This document shows positions 24,501 to 34,326 of a stretch of DNA of 64,000 nt, one piece after another. Both the position numbers and the translations under genes were made by a program. This DNA comes from Psoroptes ovis (lineage: Eukaryota > Arthropoda > Arachnida > Sarcoptiformes > Psoroptidae). The stretch lies in NCBI GenBank assembly GCA_002943765.1, contig PQWQ01000030.1, positions 374,501 to 438,500 of the forward strand, given 5' to 3'. Under the pieces are notes generated by a model, which was not told the origin of the DNA, searched no databases, and saw only the letters and a program-made list of their open reading frames with translations. The stretch's first letter is position 1. Each line of letters starts with the position of its first letter.

Positions 24501-26516
24501 ATTATTTGAATTCATTTCGGATTGTTGTCGTTTTTGCTCACGAATCGTAGAATTCTTGATCGAACGTGTAACCGATGTTTGTAGATCATGATGTTCACGA
24601 GCTAATAGCTGCAGTGCTTCATCTAAGGCACGAACTTTTTCCTGTTCTTGTCGAATCAATGTTTGTTGAGACTATAGATAATGGGGACAGATGAGAATAA
24701 AAGAATAAAAATGAATCCAAATTAAAGGGTTAAAGGGTTGGCGCATAGAAAAAATTGATTTAAATTAAATTAAAACAAATTCAAAAATCAAACAAACCTG
24801 ATTCTTATGTGATAACAATATTAAACATTGTGATAATGATGAATTTGCATTTTTCGATGATTCTAATATTAAATTTAAATGAAATTTAATCGATGGTATT
24901 GTTGAACGTGGTATCGAATCAATTGATTGTAATAATGATGAATGATGATTCCAGCTATCATTCGAACAATGTTCATCACGATCATTTTCTGATGATTTTG
25001 CAGTCGATTGAAATAATGTTTCATCATTCAGCAGCTGTTTTAATGCATTTATATGTCTTTCGAGTATTTTTTGATGTGCAGCGGTTGTCGAAATCATATC
25101 TTGTATTGCTATCGGTGATAACAGCTGTTTAGCCTGTTCTTCATCATCATCATCATCAGAATCATCACCTAAATGTGTACCTTGTTTCATAAAAGTAGTG
25201 CTAAAATAAATATGATCATTAATCGAATTGATCCATTTTTGTAAATCTAATTCGGTTTGATTTTTAGGCAAAGCAAACATTGCACGTGATCGATCACAAA
25301 ATATTATCATAAAACATAATGATGATGATGATGGCTGTAAATTTTTATGGTCATTGACATCATTATTGCTTGAGGTTATGGTTGATATGGATGGGTTCTG
25401 GAAATTATTGGAATTGTTGTTATTCATCAACATAGCATTATCACTAACAATTTCGGTGATTGCATTTTCTAGATATTTATAACCTTTACGTCGTACACCG
25501 GTCGATGCATCGGCACGATTTTGAAAATATGAAAATACACCTCGCTCGAGTACAGCCCATATCGGGCGCCAACCAAAAAATTTTACCTTACGAAGCAGAC
25601 AACCTTCGAATCGTGTGATGGATTTATTCTTCAAGGATGCAACAACTTTAGGTGTAATTATCGATAAATGAGCTTCTTGTATCAATTGTTTCAGGGATAT
25701 TGTTGCGGCAACATTCGAAGCAATTTGTCCACGTTTATTTTTAATACTTGTATCGATACCATTTTTCAATAGGAAAATAACTGCTTCAGTTTGTCCACGA
25801 TATGCAGCACAATGCAAGGCCGTATTACCAGATGAATCAACACAATTAATATCGACACCATTATTAATATCTTCAAGCAGTTCTTTCATTGTCGATATTT
25901 TTCCTGAACGTGCTGCACTCAAAAACATTTCTTCCCGCCGTTTAATGTCGAATTTTTCGGCTGCTGATAATAAATTACGTATCGAATCAGATTTAGCCAT
26001 TTCGAATGCCCGTAATGAATCACCATTCGGTATGAATACATTTGCATTATTCGCCAGTAGTAATATGACAATATTTTCACGACCAGTGTATGCTGCTTTA
26101 TGTAATGGTGTATCACCTTCTTCATTTTGCACGTTAATATCGGCACCATTTTTGATTAAAATTTCCACAACATCATAATGGCCAAAATATGTGGCCAAAT
26201 GCAACGGTGACCAACCGTAATTCGATTTAGCTGTACCTTTACAATCAATATTCAGCACAATTTCTTTTGTATCACGTAAATGCAACAATTTTCGAACCAA
26301 TTGCACGTGACCAATACGTGAAAAATGTAATAAATATTCTTCGGATGTATCAAAATCAACATAATCATCTTCGCTGATATCATAGAATTCTTGTGCATCC
26401 AATTTCAATGGTTGTACTGTTTGATGTTGTTGTGGTTGTTGTTGTTGATCATTATTTGGCTGGACATTTGTATAATTATCACCACTGTTTGCATTCAGAT
26501 CGACTTGTTTATTCAT
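12545..26516 (-). CDS. OSBPL1A: OSBPL1A/ORP1-like oxysterol-binding protein (ankyrin-PH-FFAT-ORD)
   Basis: A lipid-transfer protein expected at late endosome-ER contacts. I infer eight coding exons: 26516-24798, 24671-24046, 15817-15674, 15528-15309, 15161-14808, 14589-13851, 13212-13119 and 12651-12545; all junction phases agree. Ankyrin repeats occupy about residues 60-290, and a PH domain (FFGWRPIWAVLERGVFSY) about 300-450. A FFAT-type VAP-binding motif EYFDAFD lies at about 674-680 (24351-24371). The ORD begins near LPAPMVPRDEIGLWSIL and carries the OSBP signature EQISHHPP (about 946-953). The C-terminal AAAAEKNRLEEKQRESK and QEDWIF segments follow human ORP1. Exons 2 and 3 are separated by an 8.2-kb, MITE-filled intron. 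The last exon has one surplus T at about 12600-12604 that shifts the conserved end (EYWTKRDWSKCPDIF) out of frame. Length without that shift would be about 1,333 residues, longer than the usual 950 through Asn/Asp-rich insertions. Confidence 0.93.
18503..18666. mobile_element. Tc1-like foldback MITE copy 3
   Basis: At 164 bp the longest copy, from CAAGGTTTTAAAG after TA to AAACCATG before TA. Arms built from AGAGTTTTAAAATTAATTTT and its inverse make almost the whole element palindromic. Confidence 0.8.
19140..19219 (+). mobile_element. Mariner-type mini-MITE copy 15 (core C)
   Basis: An 80-bp element flanked by TA, with ends TAAGGTTGTCCG and CGGACAGCCTAA. The core is GCCGATTATATCGTAGGAAA. 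Confidence 0.85.
19286..19403. mobile_element. Tc1-like foldback MITE copy 4
   Basis: A 118-bp element from CAAGGTTTAAAGTTTT after TA to AAAACTTTAAACTCTG before TA, with TAATTCGTGG and CTACGAATTA in opposed arms. Confidence 0.8.
19659..19738 (-). mobile_element. Mariner-type mini-MITE copy 16 (core B, inverted)
   Basis: Starts TTAGGTTGTCCG and ends CGGACAACTTGA before TA. The core is ATGTTTTTCAATTAGTAAATC. Confidence 0.85.
19999..20077. mobile_element. Mariner-type mini-MITE copy 17 (core D)
   Basis: A 79-bp element flanked by TA with ends TTGGGTTGTCCC and GGGACAATCCAA. The inner arms CATAAGTTCTTGCCGTTTTT are perfectly inverted. Confidence 0.9.
20275..20355 (-). mobile_element. Mariner-type mini-MITE copy 18 (core C, inverted)
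   Basis: Starts TTAGGTTGTCCG and ends CGGACAACCTGA. Its right TA (20356-20357) is also the left TA of copy 19. Confidence 0.88.
20358..20437 (-). mobile_element. Mariner-type mini-MITE copy 19 (core A, inverted)
   Basis: Starts TTAAGTTGTCCG directly after the TA shared with copy 18 and ends CGGACAATTAA. The core is CATGACCAACTCTATCGAA. Confidence 0.85.
20658..20738 (-). mobile_element. Mariner-type mini-MITE copy 20 (core C, inverted)
   Basis: Ends are TTACGTTGTCCG and AGGACAACCCTT before TA. The core is TTTTCTACGATATAATCGGC. Confidence 0.85.
20969..21049 (-). mobile_element. Mariner-type mini-MITE copy 21 (core C, inverted)
   Basis: TA-flanked 81-bp element, TTAGATTGTCCG to CGGACAATCTAA. 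The right half of the core is diverged (ACGAAATAACGAGGG). Confidence 0.85.
21268..21347 (-). mobile_element. Mariner-type mini-MITE copy 22 (core B, inverted)
   Basis: TA-flanked 80-bp element, ATGGGTTGTCCG to CGGACAACCCAA, with the same core as copy 16 (ATGTTTTTCAATTAGTAAATC). Confidence 0.85.
21752..21831 (-). mobile_element. Mariner-type mini-MITE copy 23 (core C, inverted)
   Basis: Starts TTAGGTTGTCCG after TA and ends CGGACAATCTAA. The core is GATTTTCTATGATATAATCG. Confidence 0.85.
22503..22583 (-). mobile_element. Mariner-type mini-MITE copy 24 (core C, inverted)
   Basis: TA-flanked 81-bp element, TTAGATTGTCCG to CGGACAAACTAA. The core is GATTTTCTACGCTATAATCG. Confidence 0.87.
22859..23045 (-). 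mobile_element. hAT-type MITE copy 1 (187 bp)
   Basis: Terminal inverted repeats CAGTCATTCTCAACC and GGTTGAGAATGACTG, with a perfect 8-bp duplication TATTAGAT at 22851-22858 and 23046-23053. The CAGT-NN-TTCTCAACC end and 8-bp duplication are typical of hAT/Charlie-like elements. The inside is GC-richer than its surroundings, with repeated GGCGGCACAC and GCGGAACAC blocks. It has no coding capacity. Confidence 0.93.
23048..23130 (+). mobile_element. Mariner-type mini-MITE copy 25 (core A), abutting the hAT element
   Basis: Left end TTAGATGGTTGTCCG, right end CGGACAGCTTAA, core AGAGTTGCTCATGAAAATCG. Its first bases belong to the hAT target duplication, so the hAT copy inserted at this element's left end. 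Confidence 0.85.
23397..23478 (+). mobile_element. Mariner-type mini-MITE copy 26 (core C)
   Basis: Starts TTAGATTGTCCG, ends CGGACAACCTAA, core GCCGATTATATCGGTGGAAA. It sits between perfect 16-bp inverted flanks (23379-23394 and 23483-23498). Confidence 0.88.
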
Positions 26517-27050
26517 TATTTTAAAATTTCATGAGTTTCAAGTTACATGAGTTTTAAATTTTGTAAATCAATAATCAATTTTTGATCGAATTGGGTGGAA
26601 AGCAAACAATATCGATTCAATCATTCATCCTATTTCATTAACATTTTTGATAAATCAATCAATCATTTCACAATCAAATTAATTAATTATTATCTTGACA
26701 AAAATTTTCACTTGTCAATATAAATAATAAACAAACTTATTTTAACTTTTTAATATTTTGATCTCGTTCAATGTTAAAATAGTCGGCGCCCTATTTGAAC
26801 GCCATCTTTGGGATTGTAAAAGAACTAAATTATTTTAAATTTTGAAAATTGAAATATTTGTTGATTAGTCACGAATCGGCCATGGACCATGGAATTGTCC
26901 ACAGTTGAAATTTGAACAGATTTTTTCTGTTCATAAATTAGATCCCATTTTCCTTCATGAAAAAATAAAAACGCCAATCAAATAAGTGGAAATGGAAGGG
27001 TTGTCAGGGGCCCTTGAATATTTTCAAACCAGCTTCAATTGTTAAAGGTA
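26517..27050. other. OSBPL1A upstream region
   Basis: This 534-bp interval between the OSBPL1A ATG and the tRNA gene should contain the OSBPL1A promoter. It holds CGGCGCC (26784-26790) and AACGCCATCTTTGGG (26798-26812, inverse AAAGATGGCGTT, a YY1/CTCF-like core). Nothing else stands out. Confidence 0.5.
26798..26812 (-). promoter_or_regulatory. AAGATGGCG motif upstream of OSBPL1A
   Basis: On the minus strand it reads CCCAAAGATGGCGTT, about 285 bp upstream of the OSBPL1A start codon. This resembles the YY1 core AAGATGGCG and also the arthropod CTCF core. Function is inferred from the motif only. Confidence 0.3.
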
Positions 27051-27221
27051 GCAGCTATGGCCGAGTGGTTAAGGCGATGGACTCGAATTGTTTTAACCAA
27101 ATGTCACTTATACGAGTACATTTGAAATTTGGAGTTTTGAATTTGGTATATCAAGTTCAAATTTCATAAGACAGTCATCCATTGGGATATTCCCGCACAG
27201 GTTCGAATCCTGTTGGCTGCG
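27051..27221 (+). tRNA. tRNA-Ser (anticodon CGA) with 89-nt intron
   Basis: The 5' half is GCAGCTATGGCCGAGTGG..., with A box TGGCCGAGTGG at 27058-27068 and anticodon CGA at 27084-27086. The intron (about 27088-27176) begins one base after the anticodon, the canonical place. The second half has the long variable arm of a type II tRNA, B box GGTTCGAATCC at 27200-27210 and an acceptor stem GCAGCTA/TGGCTGC with discriminator G. The intron contains CGAGT (27113-27117), complementary to ACTCG over the anticodon, and an internal stem GAAATTTG/CAAATTTC (27124-27131, 27158-27165). The form fits a functional serine tRNA gene. Confidence 0.93.
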
Positions 27222-27231
27222 ATCACAAAAA

Positions 27232-27243
27232 TTTTTTTTTTTT
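27232..27243 (+). terminator. RNA polymerase III terminator
   Basis: A run of 12 T residues begins 11 bases after the tRNA end. Confidence 0.85.
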
Positions 27244-27286
27244 GAAAAATTTTATTAGGCCTAAACCCTAACAGATTGTAAAGCAA

Positions 27287-28225
27287 TCAATCTTTAAAAT
27301 TATAATTCGGTGCTTTCAAACCAAAATAAATAAAATGATTTTTATAAAATTTTGATTTACGAAACATTCGATCGGTACCATGTAGCCAATCTAATAGGCC
27401 AAGTATTCCATAATTAACATTGAATCTAAAGGGTCATCGAAGAGGAGAAAATTGAATTTCGATTCAAATAAATAAAAAATAAGAAATGCATGCATACTTA
27501 AGATGATGAAAATCATGAAACACCGGTGACAAAGACCATGGAAAATGATAACCACTGTGATCATTAAGGGTTAGCAAAATGGTGTAAAGTAACCAAACAT
27601 TGGCAATCAAGGGATGTGAACACAGTAAAAATGGTCCAATCAACACAGGGATAACATTGACAAATATATGTTCAATTGGATGACAATAAATAGCGGTCAA
27701 TGCGATCGGTGTTTGCCATTCATGATGTCGTTTATGTATGCGACGATAAAATATTCCATAATGACACAAACGATGCAGGTAATAGAATAAACATTCACGT
27801 ATCAAAATGAACGAGAACCATTCGAAAATAAAACGACTCAATGTTGGTAAATGATCGGATGCCTTTGAAAATAGCATTTGATTTGAGCGTAAATATTCAA
27901 ATAATAAACCGATTAATATGCCAATTATTTGATTCATAATTATTTGTGGCAACAATTTTCGAAAACTTTTTCCATTCAATTGTGTTTTATTGATTTGCAC
28001 CTTGTAGTCCAGAATAAATTTTGGCCATCGATAATATTCGATAAATGCAAAACATAAACCAATCAACCAATAAACACCGATTGAATTTACAAGGCCAAAA
28101 ATTTTCATGGCTAATTCATGATTTCCATTGAAATAATATGTGATGAATGTTTCATATTCGATTTCTAATCGAAAACGAAAGGGTTCAGTGATGCTTAATT
28201 CAATTTGGAAAAAATTGATGATCAT
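27287..28225 (-). CDS. FAXDC2: FAXDC2-like fatty acid hydroxylase domain protein
   Basis: An integral-membrane di-iron hydroxylase of the sterol desaturase/fatty acid hydroxylase superfamily, expected in the ER and linked by family to sterol or sphingolipid metabolism. Two exons are inferred: 28225-27498 and 27425-27287, joined at AA|A (Lys). The histidine clusters are intact: HRLCH at 151-155, HKRHH at 164-168, HSGYH at 223-227 and HDFHH at 237-241, followed by HLKFN and LDWLHGTD as in FAXDC2. Several hydrophobic segments precede and separate them. The product is 288 residues. The ATG at 28223-28225 is the first after an in-frame stop, although an upstream non-coding exon is possible. It is divergent from GTF3C3. 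Confidence 0.9.
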
Positions 28226-28635
28226 AAATAAGGGTCATTTGAAACCAAAGAGTTATGTACTTACTTGTCAATCAAATCCAGTGGCTGTAACATTGTTTTG
28301 TTTTCAAAATTTTGAATTCAAAAATTAAGATTTTTTACGATTAAAACAACGAGAAAAATGGAAAATTCAATGTTTTCATTAAGGCTTATCAACGTCTTAA
28401 GAAATTGCAGCATAATCAATAATGATTAATTGCGAAATCCCCAATGATAATGAATTTATCGCGAATAAATTATCAAAATTTTTGATTTTTTAAAATTTGA
28501 AAAATTTAAAAAAAATATCGATTGTATCGATACTGCTTTTTTTCTGAAAATCAAAATATTTTGATCGTCAAATTTAAAAAATTTGTGAAATATTGGCCGT
28601 GTAAATTTTGAGTGGGGTTGGAAATATCATTAAAA
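28226..28635. promoter_or_regulatory. FAXDC2-GTF3C3 divergent promoter interval
   Basis: The 410 bp between two divergent start codons must serve both genes. It contains TATCGAT (28517-28523) and TATCGATA (28526-28533), which match the DRE motif of arthropod housekeeping promoters, about 105 bp before the GTF3C3 ATG. Confidence 0.5.
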
Positions 28636-31245
28636 ATGGCCAACGATAATCCTCTGCAATTATTATTGAATATGCGTGATGGCTGTATGGATATTGATGA
28701 TGGTAATGATGATAATGCTCATAACGATGTTTCCAATGATGATCATCAATTTGAATTGGATGAAATTGAAATCGATCCCCAACAATATTATCATGAAATG
28801 TTTTATACCAATACGAATAGAAAACGTACGGCTAAAAAACGTAAACATCAATCTGCATCATCATCGATGAAAACAACGAAAAACTTGTTCACCGATGATA
28901 TCGGTTCGACTGACATGTTGACATTTGAAGAACAAAAAGAAATCGAAGAACCAATCGAAATTGATATGCGTAATATTTATAAAACATATGGTATAAATCC
29001 AGTGGATACCAGGGAGAAATTGTTTAAAAAAACATCCAATGACATAATAAATTTTTCGATTGGAGAAGCATTTATGAAATTTGCTCATGGTAAACATGAT
29101 GAAGCTATTAGTTTACTATTCGAAGTTATCCGAATTAATCCATTGAATCCAGAACCATATGATGCATTGGGTGATATTTATCGTCGTTTAGGTAATTATG
29201 ATAAATCACTGGAATTTTATCTGCTGGGGATTGAATTCAATCAAAATGATAGTGAACGTTGGGCTGAATTAGCTGAATTGGCTTATTTTAATAAAATGTA
29301 TAAATCGGCACTGAAATTCTATTCGAGAGCTTCACGATTAAGTCCAAAAACACTTACATATTATATTAAGAAATCTAACATTTTTGAAGAATTGAAACAA
29401 TATGAAAATGCATATAAAACATATGAAAAAATGATGTCAATATTAGAACCTGAAGATTATAAGATTATCATATCGATTGCGTTTCGAATCGCTAATCTAT
29501 TATTATTTCAATTGAATTCACCAAAAGAAGCGCTGACAATTATACATAACGTCATTGAACAACATTCGATTGAGCATGATATGAATAAATTCATTTCATT
29601 TCGTCTATATTTTCCAATATATTTCGATTTATTGTTGACCAATGGTCATGTTAATAAAGTAATATCGAAATTTATTCAATATGAATTGATTAAAATCGAT
29701 TTATTTGATGATGGTGATATGATAATGAATGACGAGAAAATCGATAAATATCGTGAAATCATTTTCAATAATCTTGATGAAAGCATTTTCAACACCAGCG
29801 ACATTGTCATACAATCAAAATTGATATGTGCATGTTTATACGATGATAAATATAATGAACATCATAAGACTTTGCTTAAACCATTTCATGAGAAATTTTC
29901 TAAAATTGAAAATGAAAATCAACAAGAAATGATATATCGTTCATTGATTATTGCATTGATTAATGTTAATGAATTTGAACAAGCACGATATTATTCAGGT
30001 GAATTGGTTAAAAATTTCCAATCATCCAAATATTGGTATTGGTATGGGCTGTGTTTACGAAAACTTGGTCATGATAATGATGCCATAGAAGCATATGGTA
30101 ATGCAATACGTTATGATCAACATAATTATGATGCTGTCAATGAATTGAGTGATCTTTGCAACCGGATCGGTATACCTGAACGTGCTTTGGATAAAGTGAA
30201 TCTTGATCATATTGAAGTTGATATTAATTTATTGATTAATCGTTGTAATCTCTTATTTGTATGTAAACGATGGACCGAATTCATTTCTCATTGTCGATTA
30301 TTGTTAAGTTCCAATTTGAAATTTATTGAAAATTGGCGTGACATGGCCGAATTAGTTGCACGATCAACAACATTATCAAGCCTTATGAAATCAGCAAGAT
30401 CATTACGACGAAAATGTTCTCTAGTATCAGGACGTACAGAATTAACAGGTGGCCGCTTGAATCGGGAACAATTTTTTGATTTTTGGAAAAAATCCATTTT
30501 TGTTTTGTTGAATTATCTTCAAGAACACGACGAAGCTGTTCGTTGGGCATTTTCTGGTCTGATATCATCGTTTAGTCATGAATTAAAACAGCCATTATTA
30601 TTGATCACATTTCGTACGTGTATCGATGCCAAAGTACGAAAATATACATTTTGGCTTGGAAAACTATTGATCAAAGAATTTCGTAACAGTGGCAAGCTAT
30701 GGTATACATTCAGTGCAATGTTGACCAATATTTATCAAGATTATCGTCATAAACGTTTTTGTATAAGGCTATGGTCTGAATCGCCTGAAAATGTAAACAT
30801 TCTGTTAGTGAATGGACATATTGCATTCGAATCTTCACGTTATTTACATGCATTAGCCATATATTTAATGATATATCGAATGCGAACCACGTACCGGTAT
30901 GATTCATTTCATGTAGCTTCAGCTTATTTACATTTAATTTGTCAAAAACATACCCTGGATAAATGTTCATTATTTGCACAAATGATTGCATTTCTTCATG
31001 ATTATATGTTGAAAATTGGTAAATGTCAAGAAACATATTATAATTTGGCTCGAGCATTTCATCAATTGGGATTCATTCCTTATGCCAAAGAATTATACGT
31101 AGCCGCACTGAAAACACCATTAAAAATTCATGATAAACGTTTTGATTTATCACCAGAAATAGCGTTCAATTTGTCACAAATTTATCGAAATTCAAATGAT
31201 CATATTCGGGCCAATGAATTGATTAATAAATATTGTACAATATAA
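28636..31245 (+). CDS. GTF3C3: General transcription factor 3C subunit 3 (TFIIIC102-like)
   Basis: A TFIIIC subunit that helps assemble RNA polymerase III at tRNA genes. A single open exon encodes 869 residues from the ATG in AAAATGGCC at 28636; in-frame sequence upstream lacks an earlier ATG. An acidic N-terminus (about 20-60) and a short basic stretch (KRKHQ) precede tandem TPR units from about residue 150 (AEA-type helices such as FAHGKHDEAISLLFEVIRIN and GDIYRRLGNYDKSLEFYLLG). A linker follows, then further TPRs to the C-terminus (ARAFHQLGFIPYAKELYVAAL). Length matches the family (about 880). It is convergent with the TBC1D2-like gene, with only about 100 bp between the stops. Confidence 0.88.
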   Translation: MANDNPLQLLLNMRDGCMDIDDGNDDNAHNDVSNDDHQFELDEIEIDPQQYYHEMFYTNTNRKRTAKKRKHQSASSSMKTTKNLFTDDIGSTDMLTFEEQKEIEEPIEIDMRNIYKTYGINPVDTREKLFKKTSNDIINFSIGEAFMKFAHGKHDEAISLLFEVIRINPLNPEPYDALGDIYRRLGNYDKSLEFYLLGIEFNQNDSERWAELAELAYFNKMYKSALKFYSRASRLSPKTLTYYIKKSNIFEELKQYENAYKTYEKMMSILEPEDYKIIISIAFRIANLLLFQLNSPKEALTIIHNVIEQHSIEHDMNKFISFRLYFPIYFDLLLTNGHVNKVISKFIQYELIKIDLFDDGDMIMNDEKIDKYREIIFNNLDESIFNTSDIVIQSKLICACLYDDKYNEHHKTLLKPFHEKFSKIENENQQEMIYRSLIIALINVNEFEQARYYSGELVKNFQSSKYWYWYGLCLRKLGHDNDAIEAYGNAIRYDQHNYDAVNELSDLCNRIGIPERALDKVNLDHIEVDINLLINRCNLLFVCKRWTEFISHCRLLLSSNLKFIENWRDMAELVARSTTLSSLMKSARSLRRKCSLVSGRTELTGGRLNREQFFDFWKKSIFVLLNYLQEHDEAVRWAFSGLISSFSHELKQPLLLITFRTCIDAKVRKYTFWLGKLLIKEFRNSGKLWYTFSAMLTNIYQDYRHKRFCIRLWSESPENVNILLVNGHIAFESSRYLHALAIYLMIYRMRTTYRYDSFHVASAYLHLICQKHTLDKCSLFAQMIAFLHDYMLKIGKCQETYYNLARAFHQLGFIPYAKELYVAALKTPLKIHDKRFDLSPEIAFNLSQIYRNSNDHIRANELINKYCTI

Positions 31246-31346
31246 TTATATTTTAACATTTGAAATCACCAAAGAAAATTTCTTATTTATTCATTCAAAT
31301 GAACGAATGACAAGATATGTTTCTGATGAGTAATCTCAAATAAGAA

Positions 31347-34326
31347 TCATTCAGATTCATCATCAAATGACATTAGCGGAGTATCTTTTGATTTGAGATT
31401 CAATTGTCCTGATTGTTCATTCGTTGTTTTCGGTGGTTCAACGTTCAATGTATCACGAAATTCATCAATTTTTTTCAATTCTTCAATAACCAATGCAGTA
31501 TAATGTGTTCGTTTTGTTCGTACTAATCGTGATTGAAATGGATTCAATTCACGAAAAGCTATATCAGATAATCGTTGTAAATTGAATTGTTTCTCGTCCA
31601 ATGTTCGTAAAAATTGATTCATCGATGCTGAATCGGTCATTTGTAATAGTTCTGATTCATGCAATCGTAATATAGCCAAAGCAAATCGAAACAATACTTT
31701 ACTACCTTCATGTAGAAATACATCCCATATATGCAAGTAAACAAATACAGGAACATTATCAATGAAAATTGTTAAAAACCATGCAAATAATGATATTTCA
31801 ATATGATATTGATCCATTTGTTGTGATAATTGTGGTAATTTTTCTGTGATTAAATCTCGTAGAACATATTGATCAACATGTGCTCCTAAATTCGGATAAA
31901 TTTTGTTAGAAAATTCATGAAAACAAAAAATACAAAAAATACCTAGTAAATTACGGCCATAATAATCTTTGGGCATGATTCGTTCGACAATAGCAACCAG
32001 GCACCAGAATGCATCTTCTTCAGGCATAAACAATAAAGCAACGGCAGCTAATCGATTTAAACCTTGACAATAACCAACAGATGGATTATGAAGACTATAT
32101 GCTATTAATACACGACGTAATCGTTCAATACCATCAGATTCCAGATTTTCAAAATGACGATTATTCGGTAATGTACGTAATAAATCTAGCTCGATTTGTT
32201 TAGCTGATGGATCAAGAATTTTGTTTTGTGAAACTAATTTCAAACGATTACGTAATAATGATTCATAGTAATTATCACTTAATTTTGTTTTTAAATCTTT
32301 TACACGTTGATGTATTAATGAACGCCAAATTTTACAACGATAATCTTGCGGTACACCAAGACGAATCATTTGCTTCAGTTCAGCATTACCGATCGGTATT
32401 TCACCATGATTATTTAAATTACTCATAAAATGATCCCATTTCGAACGCCATGTTATCTCACTTTTATCTGGATCCAATACAAAATCATAACATCTAGGCC
32501 GCTCGTTATTGTGTTGATAAAATCCTAATTCATCATATTCAGTGCCACAAATTGAATTCGATGCTGATCTACTTGACCATCCTGATCTTGGTCTATTGCC
32601 TGGTTTCCAACTAAGTGGAATGTCTAATGAACTTTCTTCAAGTAATCGTGATACTAATTGTTTTACAGATTCATTCGTTACAAAAGAATTCGATGATGCG
32701 GAATTTAATTGATTATTTTCAATACCATGAAATTCTTCTTTCCTATTACGTTCTTCAATCTGTATACAGTGATTGATTTCTTTTAATAATGATAATAATT
32801 TCGACTGGATTTGTGATGATTTCGCTTCCACTTCACATAATTTTGATTCAGATTGTTTAAGTTTCAGCTCTAGAATTCTTCGAATTTCATTTAATTCGAT
32901 TATTTCTTTATTAAGAAAATAATTTTGCTGTTCGAATGCGATTGCAGTGTCCTATGATGTAAATATAAAATAAATAAGAAATGAATAATTGTTAAAATCA
33001 AAATTTCAAGATTCAATTTACTTCAAGTTGTTCAATTTTTTGTCGAAGCTTCTTGGGTACTTCATCTTGAATAAATTCACGTTCCAATTCAGCATGTGTT
33101 TGCATACGGGAATTTTTACATTCTAAATCATAAACTTCATGTGTTAATGATACCAGTGTTCGATCACGTGATTCTAACATTTCTTCCAATACTTGTTTGG
33201 TGCTGTGCAATGATCGATTTTCAAGCCGAAGATTTTCATTTTCTTTGGTCAATGTATTTAGTTTGATTTTTAATGCGACTAGATCATCACATCGAGGATC
33301 ATCAGTATCCGAACAATTGGTCGGTTTTTCACTTTGGTTAATGATTCGTAATTGTTCTTGTAATATTTTGATCACTTCACGATTTGTTTTCACTTCATCT
33401 TCTAATGCTAATTTATCATGACGTAACGCTATCAAACTACCCATTGATCGTTTACATTGTGGACAATCATTTTCGTATTCATTCATTTCTTTAGCGGAAT
33501 CATCTTGTTGTTTTTGAGGTTGTTGTTTTCCGCTAAACATTCCACCAAATAAACGTGAAGGTCTTCGATTGCCATCGATTTGGTTATTCGCTGTATTTGG
33601 TAACGATAATTTTTGCATCCGTTTATCCGGTGGTAATGATTGAGTACGTTTTTGATTAGCGATTTTCGACGAAGCAGCATTCGGAGAATATTTTAGCCGA
33701 GTTTTGTTCGATTTATCATTAAACATTTCGATATGACTATTATCATTGGAATCGATATCATCAATTTTAGAATTTTTATCACAGTTTTGTTGTTGGAATG
33801 TTTGATTCGAAGAATTAGTTAACAAAGATGATGATGAATCATCATTATCATCAATCGAAAAATATGATTTGTCTGCGGATTCATTTTTCAACTTTTCTTC
33901 TTCTGCAGCAGCTAATTGTTGAAAATAATTTTGACGATAATGTTGTAACATTCGAACCCAATGAAAACCTTCGCTTGAATTATTTGCTTCAAGTATACAT
34001 TGTTTAACACCTGTACGTATTTCAAAACGAAATGTATCGATACCGGTAGTTGGATTTGTTAATATGAACGATGCTTGATTGATATCAATTTCACCTAATG
34101 GAAATAAATCTTCTTTCGTTCGATAATAATATAATTTACCATTATCTTTGTTGAAAACAAACCATCGCTTCTTCCGTGAATTAATCAATGATGGTGATGG
34201 TTTGTCTTGTTGGTGAACATTTAAATTTATCAATAAATAACCTTGAAGTGGTGCATCATCATTATTTCGATTATTATTTCTTTGTTTTTTCCTATTTTCT
34301 TGTTCAACATTTCTCATTTGATACAT
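31347..34326 (-). CDS. TBC1D2: TBC1D2-like Rab GTPase-activating protein
   Basis: A GAP for endosomal Rab GTPases, by family. Exons: 34326-33022, 32951-31943 and 31885-31347; the product is about 950 residues. An N-terminal PH domain (about 28-135, ending FHWVRMLQHY) is followed by a low-complexity linker, coiled coil (about 295-540) and a C-terminal TBC domain. Both catalytic fingers are present: IELDLLRT (Arg finger) and GYCQG (Gln finger). The last intron (31886-31942) is only 57 nt, lacks in-frame stops and is a multiple of three. I call it an intron because GTATTT and AATTTAG bound it, CTAAC lies inside, and removing it restores LLGAHVDQ, matching the vertebrate LLGCQVDQ. PH plus coiled coil plus TBC distinguishes it from other TBC families. 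Confidence 0.9.
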
